From positions 1-64,000 of the forward strand of contig RQOG01000116.1 of NCBI GenBank assembly GCA_003854985.1: a stretch of DNA of 64,000 bases, in the 5' to 3' direction. Positions 47,862-56,599 of the stretch are shown piece by piece. This DNA comes from Calditrichota bacterium. GTDB taxonomy: Bacteria > Calditrichota > Calditrichia > Calditrichales > Calditrichaceae. The position numbers were made by a program, and so were the translations under genes. Positions within the stretch are counted from its first letter, which is position 1. Every line of letters starts with the position of its first letter. The notes below the pieces were generated by a model, which worked only from the letters and a program-made list of their open reading frames with translations, ran no database searches and was not told where the DNA came from.

Positions 47862-47890
47862 TTGACATTAAATTCATATTTAATTAACTT
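47862..47890 (+). promoter_or_regulatory. Candidate promoter before the coiled-coil membrane protein
   Basis: TTGACA at 47862-47867 and TAACTT at 47885-47890 with a 17-base spacer, about 60 bases before ATG 47949. The rest of the gap 47702-47948 is AT-rich. Confidence 0.35.
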
Positions 47891-47948
47891 CCAACGTTTT
47901 ATAAACTTAAAATATACTTATCTATCGACAAAGATTTTTGGAGGCATA

Positions 47949-49640
47949 ATGTCTAACAGTGAAGGCAAAGGATCAATAATTTTAAAGGTATTGATCATTA
48001 TCTTAATTATCGGATTGATCCTGACCATTATTATTCCTGGCAAAATTTGGGATGAAGAAGAATATGAATTGACAACTGAACGTACAAATTTAGTTAGTAT
48101 CTATGAAGCCGAAAAGTTTTATTATCAGTTGACAAAAAAGTATACAACCGATCCGCAGGAATTATTAAATACAATCCATGCGGATTCATCGTTACAAATA
48201 CAGAATTCTGTAGTTTATTTTACAAAGGAATTAAAAAGGGAAATTAATTCTTTTCTTAGTATTCCTATCGTAAATTCTGTAAGAACGATTGATCTGAATA
48301 TGAGTAATATTAACTTGGATCTTGAAAGTAATTCCAGAAATTTCCGAAATCACGAAGATATTTTAAAAGAGGCCGAAGATCTTCATATCAAAATCAACGA
48401 GCTTAGAACGGCATCAAAATATACCAATTTTATTTTTTCAGCCTTGTATATTGATAGCCTTAAACAATTAGGCCGGGATATTACGGAGTATACTTTGCAG
48501 GTTGGAGCCACAATGTCTCTATACTATGCGGATACAATTTCAAATGCTCTGAATAATATCAGCTTAAGCGAACTTGCAGAAGAATGGCGGCCATATTCGG
48601 AACGACTTGATCAATTAATGACAAAAATTGCCAGATCTGATATTTCATCGGTTACCAGTGTGGCTGACCGGGTCAGGGATTTCAGGAAGTCGGTGGATTC
48701 TGCATTTGTAAACTTTAATAGTTTGAATATTGCTAAGGAAATGGATAAATGCAGACAAGCGGTTACTTCATTCGAGCAGTTATCCAAGAAATTTCTGGAA
48801 AATTATTTAATCACCAGCAAGTTGGCACTCGTAAAGATGTCTGAAGCGGATTCTTTAATTCTTAATATTACGGAACAGCGGTTTTTTAGTCCCATTAACG
48901 GGCAACCTATTAAAATTATTATTAATGAAGATTCATCCGAAATAAAGGTTGAAAGCCCGGTGTTATTAGATGAATTAAAAGAAAGAGTATTACCTGTAGC
49001 TGAAAATCTTAAACAATTAAATTTTCTAACCGCATTTAAGGCATATACGGACACGCTGAACAGTATCAAAGAAAAAGGCCTTAAAATCAGAAAACTATTA
49101 ACTAAAAATACAGACTTGTTTATAAAGTATAAAGAAATTGAAGAACTTGTAACGAAGCATTATCCCGGCATACAATTGTATTCATCTTTTAATGATTTGT
49201 ATTCTTTTACCGAAGTTGTTCCATCTACTGAAAGCTATAGTGAGATAACAAATCAATTGGAAAGTTCTTTAAACGCTGTGCGAATTATTAATCAATCCCT
49301 GCAACAAAAGGTTTTTGGAAATCTTGATACGCTTCATACTGATTTAGTTAAAGCTTTAAAAGAATTTAATGATATTTTAGCCTCTGTCCGCAGGCTGCCT
49401 GCCGGTATTGTTAATTTTGATGAAGATATAAACAAAATTAATTCTTTGCTCGAATCAATAAAATCCAGCGGCAATGAATCTCAATATAAACTGATGGAAG
49501 ATATGGATTTATTAATCGGCGAGCATCTTGAGTTTGCAAAAACAGGCGTTGAAGAGAAAGTTTATCTGCTATTTAATAAAACAATCATAAATCCCGGCTA
49601 TGTGGCTTTGGATGTTAAAAGCTGGGAAGAGGAAAAATAA
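47949..49640 (+). CDS. Single-pass membrane protein, long coiled-coil ectodomain
   Basis: A 563-residue protein with one membrane helix at about 10-29 and then over 500 residues of mostly helical, coiled-coil sequence. No named family is recognised. ATG 47949 has GGAGG at 47940-47944; a frame opening 29 codons earlier is less likely. The gene lies just upstream of PilM- and PilO-like genes, but a hairpin terminator separates them, so a shared role is only suggested by position. Confidence 0.75.
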   Translation: MSNSEGKGSIILKVLIIILIIGLILTIIIPGKIWDEEEYELTTERTNLVSIYEAEKFYYQLTKKYTTDPQELLNTIHADSSLQIQNSVVYFTKELKREINSFLSIPIVNSVRTIDLNMSNINLDLESNSRNFRNHEDILKEAEDLHIKINELRTASKYTNFIFSALYIDSLKQLGRDITEYTLQVGATMSLYYADTISNALNNISLSELAEEWRPYSERLDQLMTKIARSDISSVTSVADRVRDFRKSVDSAFVNFNSLNIAKEMDKCRQAVTSFEQLSKKFLENYLITSKLALVKMSEADSLILNITEQRFFSPINGQPIKIIINEDSSEIKVESPVLLDELKERVLPVAENLKQLNFLTAFKAYTDTLNSIKEKGLKIRKLLTKNTDLFIKYKEIEELVTKHYPGIQLYSSFNDLYSFTEVVPSTESYSEITNQLESSLNAVRIINQSLQQKVFGNLDTLHTDLVKALKEFNDILASVRRLPAGIVNFDEDINKINSLLESIKSSGNESQYKLMEDMDLLIGEHLEFAKTGVEEKVYLLFNKTIINPGYVALDVKSWEEEK

Positions 49641-49681
49641 AAATTGGCTCTTAAATTAAGTTGAGGTTGATTGGAATTAAG

Positions 49682-49705
49682 AAGGAGGGCTATTCCCTCC
49701 TTTTT
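49682..49705 (+). terminator. Rho-independent terminator after the coiled-coil gene
   Basis: AAGGAGGG (49682-49689), 5-base loop, CCCTCCTT (49695-49702) then T run to 49705. Eight-base perfect stem, 19 bases before the PilM-like ATG, so partial read-through is needed unless that gene has its own promoter. Confidence 0.8.
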
Positions 49706-49723
49706 ACTTTATGATGGTTAAAT

Positions 49724-50647
49724 ATGAATCGTATTCTCAGTCTCTCTTTTTCAGATCAGTTTGTCTATTTGGTGCATGGCGTTGAAGAGCAGTCATTGAT
49801 CGAGGTAGTTTCTTCGGAAAAAATAATTTTCCCCGGCGGATCGGATATATACAACATTTTTTCGGATGAAAATATTGACTACCTGGCCGGGCTTATAAAA
49901 AAAGAAAAATCTACCAAATTTATTAATGACAATATTACCATCAAAATCAGTCTGCCGTTTCAATATTCATATTTGAAGCGTATTGCGGTACCTGCCTTAA
50001 ATAATTCGACAGAAATGTTTTCTCAGGTACGCTGGGAATTTGAAAACTACCTTCCTGAAAAACCGGACAATTATAAAGTTATTAAAACCGATATTATCTT
50101 TGAATATGCTGAATACAAAGAAATTGTTTTTATCGCGATATTAAAAGATATTATCAAACAACTGGTAAAACTGGCCGAGAAAAATGGTGATGTTTTAGGC
50201 GAATTGGTTTTGGATGTATTTTGTATTGAAAGATATCTTAGAATCAATACTCTGTTAGATTTTTCCGCCGTTCAGGTTGTTTTATATGTGGATAGATACC
50301 GATTAACCATCCATGTCTACATCGGAGGCAAATATTATACAACTTTTGTCGATCCGATCAACCCGGAAGCACAGAAATATTCCTTTGAAGATAAGATACT
50401 TGAAATCAGTAAAGATCGGATCAACCAGATACAAAACCTGATATCACAAGCCGGATTTAACAGGGGTGATAGTCAGCAGTTTTTTTTGTACAACACGGTT
50501 ATGAAAGAGGCGCTGTTACAAAGGTTTAACGAGGAATTTGACCTTAATTTTATTGAATTGCCGGTTCTTGGTCAAAAACAAAATGAATCGATGATTAACA
50601 GCAGTCTGGAATCACTTGGACTTATGAACATCCGCACCAAATTATAA
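49724..50647 (+). CDS. PilM-like cytoplasmic protein
   Basis: A 307-residue soluble protein resembling PilM, the actin-like cytoplasmic component of type IV pilus alignment complexes. The clearest mark is 'FSQVRWEFENYLPEKP' plus a spacing that fits PilM subdomains, and the following PilO-like gene. ATP-binding motifs are weak, so this is a distant member. It lacks membrane segments. No pilin, PilQ or PilB genes are in the window. Confidence 0.6.
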   Translation: MNRILSLSFSDQFVYLVHGVEEQSLIEVVSSEKIIFPGGSDIYNIFSDENIDYLAGLIKKEKSTKFINDNITIKISLPFQYSYLKRIAVPALNNSTEMFSQVRWEFENYLPEKPDNYKVIKTDIIFEYAEYKEIVFIAILKDIIKQLVKLAEKNGDVLGELVLDVFCIERYLRINTLLDFSAVQVVLYVDRYRLTIHVYIGGKYYTTFVDPINPEAQKYSFEDKILEISKDRINQIQNLISQAGFNRGDSQQFFLYNTVMKEALLQRFNEEFDLNFIELPVLGQKQNESMINSSLESLGLMNIRTKL

Positions 50648-50663
50648 TTAGGAGGCGATGATA

Positions 50664-51764
50664 ATGGGTAAAAACGACTTGCTCAGTGAAGATGATTTCT
50701 TTACTGATAAAAGTGAACAAAAGCATGATATCAGCCAACCAGAACCATTATCCATTAGAGATGAAGATGACCTTTTTAAGGATATTGAATTTGATAAAAA
50801 TGATGAAATAACCGAAAAACCAAAGCCGCTGAATATCAATTCCTCCAGACAGGAACCGGAATTTATCATCGACGGGGAAGAAGAAAAACCAATGGAGAAA
50901 AGCCCGGCGAAGGAATCTACTATTCCTGAGTCTGGTAAAGATATACCTGCTAAAGAAAAAGAACCTGTAAAAAAGATTCAATATGATTACGAAGAAGAAG
51001 CGCAGGATAAAGTAAATTATAAACCGATTATTATCATAATAATAATACTAATTTTAGCCACAATTGCTTATTTTGCCTATAAGTATTTAATCGAAGAAAA
51101 AGAACCGGAAGCCGTAGAACAAGTTGCTCCAGGTCCTTCCCCGGAAGAAATCGCCAGAGCCGAATTTTATTCCGGTCTGAATGGAAAAACAAGATTTCAA
51201 TTAAATCATACCGGAAATATTTTATCGCTGACTTCTGACAAAAACAGGTTATCAAGTCTGATGATTTATGGCGATGATTTTGTTATGGAGATTTACAGCA
51301 ACACCCGGGCAGAGCTGGCGCGTTATATTAAAGGACTTAAAACCCAGTATTCATCCGAACAGTTTTCTCTTGAAGCCACAACAGACCGTCCCGGAAAAAG
51401 CGGAGGCGTTTTTGGCCAGTTCGCACTTGATCTTGATAAAAATGGTTCAGATAAAACCGAAGTGCCCACACCTTTTGCAAATTCCGATGAAATTAAAAGC
51501 TGGATAAACAGGCTGGCTACAGATAACGGCATTCAGGTTACGGATTTAAAAACATCTTCAATTGCGCCAAAAGATATTTATCAGGGAATTCAGTTGGAAA
51601 CCACCCTGAGCGGTAGTATTGATGCATTTAAGCAATTCTTAAGCAATGTCCGGCAATCAAATAAAAATATGCTTATACATAAATTAAGTTTAATTTCTAC
51701 GGATCTTAAATCCTACAGACCCGGGAAATACCAGTTAAAGTTTATATCAAAGATTTATATCTGA
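50664..51764 (+). CDS. PilO-like inner-membrane protein with long acidic N-terminus
   Basis: A 366-residue protein: residues 1-118 are an acidic, low-complexity cytoplasmic region, one membrane helix lies at about 121-143, and the rest is periplasmic with a PilO-like end ('GSIDAFKQFLSNVRQSNKN' and 'KLSLIS'). ATG 50664 is eight bases after GGAGG 50651-50655; ATG 50658 is too close to it. PilO normally pairs with PilN and binds PilM through a short N-terminus; the long acidic tail could take that role here. rsmD follows after 10 bases. Confidence 0.6.
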   Translation: MGKNDLLSEDDFFTDKSEQKHDISQPEPLSIRDEDDLFKDIEFDKNDEITEKPKPLNINSSRQEPEFIIDGEEEKPMEKSPAKESTIPESGKDIPAKEKEPVKKIQYDYEEEAQDKVNYKPIIIIIIILILATIAYFAYKYLIEEKEPEAVEQVAPGPSPEEIARAEFYSGLNGKTRFQLNHTGNILSLTSDKNRLSSLMIYGDDFVMEIYSNTRAELARYIKGLKTQYSSEQFSLEATTDRPGKSGGVFGQFALDLDKNGSDKTEVPTPFANSDEIKSWINRLATDNGIQVTDLKTSSIAPKDIYQGIQLETTLSGSIDAFKQFLSNVRQSNKNMLIHKLSLISTDLKSYRPGKYQLKFISKIYI

Positions 51765-51774
51765 TTATGAAACA

Positions 51775-52335
51775 ATGAGAATTATATCCGGACAATATAA
51801 AGGAAGGAGACTAATAAGCAGTGAAGATTTTTCTATAAGACCGACAACAGACCGGGTTAAAGAATATATATTTAATATACTTCAGGATTTCCCGCTGCAG
51901 AAAAACGTGGCAGACATATTTGCGGGAAGCGGAAATTTGGGATTGGAAGCATTAAGCCGGGGCGCTAAAAATGTTGTCTTTGTTGAAAAATCCGTTCAGT
52001 CAATTAAAATACTGCAAAAGAATATCGAAAATCTAAAACTTAATTCAAAACAATTCAGGATTGAAAATAACGACGCCATCAGATTTGCTCAGACTAATAC
52101 CGAAAATTTCGACTTATTTCTGTTGGATCCGCCTTTTAATTATCCTGAGTTGCAAAAGTTAATAAATGGTATCTCCGGCAGTTTTTATTTTAAAAATGAG
52201 AATCTGCTTGTTTTAGAACACGAGATTACGAATTTAATTGAAATGGAAAATCAATATTATACAGTCATAAAACAGAAAAAATTTGGCAGGAGTTTAATCA
52301 GTTTTTTAATTAAAAAGGTTTCTGATGCATCATAA
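51775..52335 (+). CDS. rsmD: 16S rRNA (guanine966-N2)-methyltransferase
   Basis: A 186-residue RsmD: 'MRIISGQYKGRRL' start, 'RPTTDRVKEYIFNIL', the SAM motif 'ADIFAGSGNLGLEALSRGA' and the catalytic DPPF. It methylates G966 of 16S rRNA. Its stop overlaps coaD by 11 bases, a frequent rsmD-coaD pair. Confidence 0.93.
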   Translation: MRIISGQYKGRRLISSEDFSIRPTTDRVKEYIFNILQDFPLQKNVADIFAGSGNLGLEALSRGAKNVVFVEKSVQSIKILQKNIENLKLNSKQFRIENNDAIRFAQTNTENFDLFLLDPPFNYPELQKLINGISGSFYFKNENLLVLEHEITNLIEMENQYYTVIKQKKFGRSLISFLIKKVSDAS

Positions 52336-52822
52336 GAAAATAGCTATATATCCCGGAACATTTGATCCCATTACTTTAGGCCATATAGATATTATCGAAC
52401 GCGCAAGCAAGCTTTTTGATGAGGTTATTGTGACAATTGCCATCAACCTTACCAAAGAGCCTCTCTTTGATAATGAAGAACGAATGGATATGATCCAGCA
52501 GGCCATTAAAAATTTTCCAAATGTGCAGGTCGCGGCATTTGATGGCCTGGTGGTTGATTTTGCCCATAAAAATAAAGCGACCGTTATTATCCGGGGTTTA
52601 AGAGCCATTTCCGATTTTGAATATGAATTTCAGATGGCTTTAATGAACCGGCATCTGGATGACAGTATTACAACCGTTTTCTTAATGCCTCACGAAGCTT
52701 TTACATATCTTAATTCTACAATTATTAAAAATGTTGCCAGCTTTGGCGGAGATATAAAAAAGTTTGTAACAGAGTACGTAGAAAATAAATTATTGGATAA
52801 ACTTAATTTAAAGGATAGGTAA
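52325..52822 (+). CDS. coaD: Phosphopantetheine adenylyltransferase
   Basis: A 165-residue enzyme making dephospho-CoA. The nucleotidyltransferase motif YPGTFDPITLGHIDIIERA (HxGH) and 'RGLRAISDFEYEFQMALMNR' are diagnostic. Coupled to rsmD; pta follows after one base. Confidence 0.96.
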   Translation: MHHKKIAIYPGTFDPITLGHIDIIERASKLFDEVIVTIAINLTKEPLFDNEERMDMIQQAIKNFPNVQVAAFDGLVVDFAHKNKATVIIRGLRAISDFEYEFQMALMNRHLDDSITTVFLMPHEAFTYLNSTIIKNVASFGGDIKKFVTEYVENKLLDKLNLKDR

Positions 52823-52823
52823 A

Positions 52824-53798
52824 GTGACCTTCATCGAAAAAATTCGTATTAATGCAAAGAACAATTTAAAAAAAATTGTTCTACCGGAAGCTTTTGATCC
52901 CAGAGTAGTGAAAGCTGCGGCCTTTTTAAAAAAGGAATCTTTGGTTGAACCGGTTTTGCTCGGCGATAAAGAAAAAATACAGAAAACAGCTGTTGAGGAA
53001 AATGTATCTGTAAATCAAATAGAAATTATAAATCCCGAAACCAGCCCGGATTTAAAAAGCTATGCTGATGAGTATTCTGAAATAAGGAAACATAAAAGGA
53101 TAACTCCTGAGGTTGCATTTGAAACTATAAAATCTCCGTTATTCTTTGGCGCTTTTTTAACACGCCGCGGCTATGTCCAGGGTTCCGTGGCAGGATCAGT
53201 TGCTACAACAGGTGATGTTCTGCGGGCTGCTATTCAGGTCATTGGTTTAGCCGAAGGAATTAAAGCAGTTTCAAGTTCATTTATCATGGTTTTGCCGGAT
53301 GGAAAGGAATTAACATTTGGCGATTGTGCGGTTATTCCAAATCCGGATATTGAGCAACTGGCCAGTATTGCCATTTCTTCTGCAAAAACTCATGAGCTTT
53401 TAGTGGGTGAAGTTCCTTATGTGGCTATGCTTTCATTTTCTACTAAAGGCAGCGCCAAACATCCGGATACCGAAAAAGTAATTGCTGCCACAGAAAAAAT
53501 TAAATCTTTGGCGCCCAAATTAAAAGTTGACGGTGAGTTGCAGTTTGATGCGGCATATATTGAAAGCATAGGAAACAAAAAGGCACCGGGAAGCCCTGTT
53601 GCAGGTAAGGCAAATGTATTCATTTTCCCGGATCTCGATGCCGGAAATATTAGTTATAAAATCGCACAGCGATTGGGTAAAGCCGAAGCTGTTGGCCCAA
53701 TTGTTCAAGGTCTGGCGAAACCATTTAATGATTTATCACGCGGCTGCAGTGTGGATGATATTATTAACGTTGCCTGTATCTGTAGTCTTTTAGCATAA
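52824..53798 (+). CDS. pta: Phosphate acetyltransferase
   Basis: A 324-residue single-domain Pta that interconverts acetyl-CoA and acetyl phosphate. Motifs 'TRRGYVQGSVAGSVATTGDVLRAA' and 'VAMLSFSTKGSA' fit the family, as does 'ANVFIFPDLDAGNISYKIAQRL'. Its start is GTG-like TG at 52824 region one base after coaD. It shares a transcript with rsmD and coaD; ackA is not in view. Confidence 0.9.
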   Translation: MTFIEKIRINAKNNLKKIVLPEAFDPRVVKAAAFLKKESLVEPVLLGDKEKIQKTAVEENVSVNQIEIINPETSPDLKSYADEYSEIRKHKRITPEVAFETIKSPLFFGAFLTRRGYVQGSVAGSVATTGDVLRAAIQVIGLAEGIKAVSSSFIMVLPDGKELTFGDCAVIPNPDIEQLASIAISSAKTHELLVGEVPYVAMLSFSTKGSAKHPDTEKVIAATEKIKSLAPKLKVDGELQFDAAYIESIGNKKAPGSPVAGKANVFIFPDLDAGNISYKIAQRLGKAEAVGPIVQGLAKPFNDLSRGCSVDDIINVACICSLLA

Positions 53799-53823
53799 TA
53801 ACAAAAGGAGTATATAATTTAAA

Positions 53824-54072
53824 ATGCCAACTTATGAATATAAATGTATAGATTGCGGTTATGAATTTGAAGTTTTCCAAAGTATGACAGCCGATCCAAT
53901 TACAGTCTGCCCGAAATGTAAGGGAAAAGTCCAAAGACGGATTGGTACCGGTGCGGGTATAATGTTTAAGGGAAGCGGATTCTACATTACCGATTATAAG
54001 AAATCAAAAAGACCGGTTGATAAAAAACCGGAATCTGATTCAAAAAAGAAAGGTGTAAAAAAAGCCAGTTAA
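53824..54072 (+). CDS. FmdB-family zinc ribbon protein
   Basis: An 82-residue protein with two CxxC pairs (CIDCG at 8-12 and CPKCK at about 33-37) in the MPTYEYKC setting, then a Lys-rich tail. Such proteins may regulate or assist formamidase-type enzymes; function is unclear. A promoter candidate follows its stop for the citrate synthase gene. Confidence 0.9.
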   Translation: MPTYEYKCIDCGYEFEVFQSMTADPITVCPKCKGKVQRRIGTGAGIMFKGSGFYITDYKKSKRPVDKKPESDSKKKGVKKAS

Positions 54073-54079
54073 AAAATCT

Positions 54080-54107
54080 TTGATTTCTAAATAATTTTTT
54101 TTATACT
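54080..54107 (+). promoter_or_regulatory. Candidate promoter of the citrate synthase gene
   Basis: TTGATT at 54080-54085 and TATACT at 54102-54107 with a 16-base spacer, about 50 bases before ATG 54155. Confidence 0.45.
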
Positions 54108-54154
54108 ATCTCAGTGTATTATCCAACTATCAAACAATAAAAGGGGACTCGTTT

Positions 54155-55459
54155 ATGTCAAAACTTAAAACAAAACTGGCAGAGAAAATCCCGGGATATC
54201 GGGAGCGTATCTCCCGATTGGTAAAGGAATACGGTGATGTCGTGGTTGATCAGGTCAAAATTAGTCAATTTTACGGGGGAATGCGCAGCCTAAAATCTTT
54301 AACCACAGATATTTCTTATTTAGACCCGGAAGAAGGAATTCGTTTCCGGGGTTACACAATACCTGAATGTCTTGAAAAATTACCAAAACCCAAAGGGGCT
54401 GAAATGCCTTATGTTGAGGGCCATTTTTATCTGCTTCTTACAGGCGAAATTCCCTCACAATCAGATATTGAAGATGTGATTCAGGATTTTAAGAAGCGTA
54501 GTAAAGTTCCCCAATATGTATTTGATGTATTAAGAGCCATGCCTGACGATTCTCATCCTATGACCATGTTTTCAGCAGCCATTCTTGCCTTGCAAAAAGA
54601 ATCTGTCTTCGTTACTCAGTATAACGCAGGCATGAGTAAAATGGATTACTGGGATCCTACTTATGAGGATGGTATGAATCTTCTGGCCAAACTCCCTGAA
54701 GTAGCGGCGTTTATTTACCGGTTGAAATACAAAGGCGATAAACAAATTAAACCGAATCCCGATTTGGATTTTGGCGCTAACTATGCGCATATGATGGGCA
54801 TTAAAAGCCCTTATGAAGAGATTTCAAGGTTGTATTTCATACTTCACAGCGATCATGAAAGCGGTAATGTAAGCGCACATACTACACATCTGGTGGCGTC
54901 TGCATTATCAGATCCCTATTATGCCTTATCTGCCGGATTAAATGGGTTAGCCGGACCATTGCACGGACTTGCCAACCAGGAAGTACTGCGTTGGATTCAG
55001 CAGCTGATGGAAAAAATGGGAAATAAACTACCCAGTAAAGATGAACTGAAAAAATTTGTATGGGATACTTTAAAATCCGGTCAGGTAATTCCCGGATATG
55101 GTCATGCCGTATTAAGGAAAACCGATCCGCGATATACCGCTCAAAGAGAGTTTTCTCTTAAACATTTGCCGGATGATCAGATATTTAAGCTGGTAAGTAT
55201 GGTGTATGAAGTAGTCCCGCCAATTTTATTGGAACAGGGCAAAGCGAAAAATCCCTGGCCAAATGTAGATGCGCATTCCGGTGTTATTCAATGGCATTAC
55301 GGAGTTACCGAATATGATTATTATACCGTAATGTTTGGCGTGGGAAGAGCACTTGGCGTGTTAAGCAATATTATATGGGACAGAGCGGTCGGTCAGGCCT
55401 TGGAACGTCCGAAATCACTAACCACGGATATGCTTGAGAAGATTGCCGGAATCAAATAA
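54155..55459 (+). CDS. Citrate synthase, animal/fungal-like type
   Basis: A 434-residue citrate synthase condensing oxaloacetate with acetyl-CoA. The blocks 'GMRSLKSLTTDISYLDPEEGIRFRGY', 'LAGPLHGLANQEVL', 'GYGHAVLRKTDPRYTAQREF' and 'NVDAHSGV' resemble mitochondrial enzymes rather than the usual bacterial type II. The three catalytic residues His, His, Asp lie in those blocks. An AGGGG precedes the ATG. The gene ends at a hairpin terminator shared with the SDR gene. Confidence 0.93.
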   Translation: MSKLKTKLAEKIPGYRERISRLVKEYGDVVVDQVKISQFYGGMRSLKSLTTDISYLDPEEGIRFRGYTIPECLEKLPKPKGAEMPYVEGHFYLLLTGEIPSQSDIEDVIQDFKKRSKVPQYVFDVLRAMPDDSHPMTMFSAAILALQKESVFVTQYNAGMSKMDYWDPTYEDGMNLLAKLPEVAAFIYRLKYKGDKQIKPNPDLDFGANYAHMMGIKSPYEEISRLYFILHSDHESGNVSAHTTHLVASALSDPYYALSAGLNGLAGPLHGLANQEVLRWIQQLMEKMGNKLPSKDELKKFVWDTLKSGQVIPGYGHAVLRKTDPRYTAQREFSLKHLPDDQIFKLVSMVYEVVPPILLEQGKAKNPWPNVDAHSGVIQWHYGVTEYDYYTVMFGVGRALGVLSNIIWDRAVGQALERPKSLTTDMLEKIAGIK

Positions 55460-55471
55460 ACATTAATTGTT

Positions 55472-55505
55472 AAAAAAGCGTTCGAATAACCGGACGCTTT
55501 TTTTT
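55472..55505. terminator. Bidirectional terminator between citrate synthase and SDR genes
   Basis: AAAAAAGCGTTCG, six loop bases, CGGACGCTTTTTT; one G-T pair in the stem; A-run and T-run on either side. Confidence 0.85.
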
Positions 55506-55536
55506 ATTGTTAAAAGTTATTCCTTAAACTGTTATA

Positions 55537-56325
55537 TTAAAGCGACCCGCTATACATACCTCCATCTACCTGGATTGTTGCTCCGTTGATATAACCGGCC
55601 TGTTGTGAAGCAAGAAAAGCAATCAACCCTGCCAGATCTTCAGGCGCTCCTAAACGTCGGACAGGAATAGCATCCGTCCATTGCGAAATAATTTCATCCC
55701 GTTGAAGGCCGTTTTCTATTTTCTTCCTGATAATACGCTCTAATCCGTCCGTTAAATGATAACCCGGCGCTACATTGTTCACAGTTATTCCAAAAGGTCC
55801 TAGTTCATTGGCCAGCGATTTTGCAAGACCAATTACGCCCAGTCTTAATGCATTTGAATAGGTCAGTCCGGATAAAGGAGATTTGACTGTTATGGATGCG
55901 ATATTAATAATCCTGCCCCATTTCTGCAATTTCATTTGTGGCAGTACTAATTGAATGCTTCTTACCACGCTCATAAATGTCGTTTCAAACCATTCGGCCC
56001 ATTCCTCTTCAATAGTATCTTCAAAGTTTTTTACAGGAGGTCCGCCTGCATTTGAAACCAGAATATCAATTTTGCCCCATTTTTCCTGTACATTATGAAA
56101 AAAACCTGCTAATTCATTTTTATTTTGAACATTAACGCTCTGTGCAATAACCATGACGCCGGTTTCACTTTTTATTTTTTTGCCGGCATTATCAATAGAA
56201 CTTTTTGATCTTGAACAAATAGCAACTCTGCATTTTTCTTTGGCTAAAGCCTGAGCCGCGGCAAATCCAAATCCCCTGCTGGCAGCCAAAACAACCGCGA
56301 CTCTATCTCTGAGACCAAATTCCAT
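55537..56325 (-). CDS. Short-chain dehydrogenase/reductase family protein
   Basis: A 262-residue SDR with the cofactor loop LAASRGFGFA and NAGGPP. In the active-site region (SGLTYSNALRLGV) the residue four before the Lys-equivalent Arg is Ser, with Tyr shifted one further back, so the canonical YxxxK is absent. Close relatives in databases show the same SNALR pattern, so it is an established but poorly understood subgroup. ATG with complement at 56323-56325 has GGGAGG upstream. Substrate unknown. The gap 56326-56599 to xthA is AT-rich with no gene seen. Confidence 0.88.
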   Translation of the reverse strand: MEFGLRDRVAVVLAASRGFGFAAAQALAKEKCRVAICSRSKSSIDNAGKKIKSETGVMVIAQSVNVQNKNELAGFFHNVQEKWGKIDILVSNAGGPPVKNFEDTIEEEWAEWFETTFMSVVRSIQLVLPQMKLQKWGRIINIASITVKSPLSGLTYSNALRLGVIGLAKSLANELGPFGITVNNVAPGYHLTDGLERIIRKKIENGLQRDEIISQWTDAIPVRRLGAPEDLAGLIAFLASQQAGYINGATIQVDGGMYSGSL

Positions 56326-56599
56326 ATTATTCCTCCCATAAAGTATAGTCAATTTTAATGAATAGAATCATGAAATCAAATTGAATATTGTTTATTGGTT
56401 TTTAATTTAATCCTTGTAAATTTAATCATCTGAGTGAATATTGTGGAAGAATTAAGAGATGTTTCGCGTTAATAACGAAATATCTGTATTGGCGAAGAAA
56501 TTTTGCTTTGTTTTTAACTCTTTGAAAAAATATAATCATGGAAAGCAAAAATTTTATTTTAAGAAATTTTATAAATTTGCAGAGGAAGGATATTAAGCG

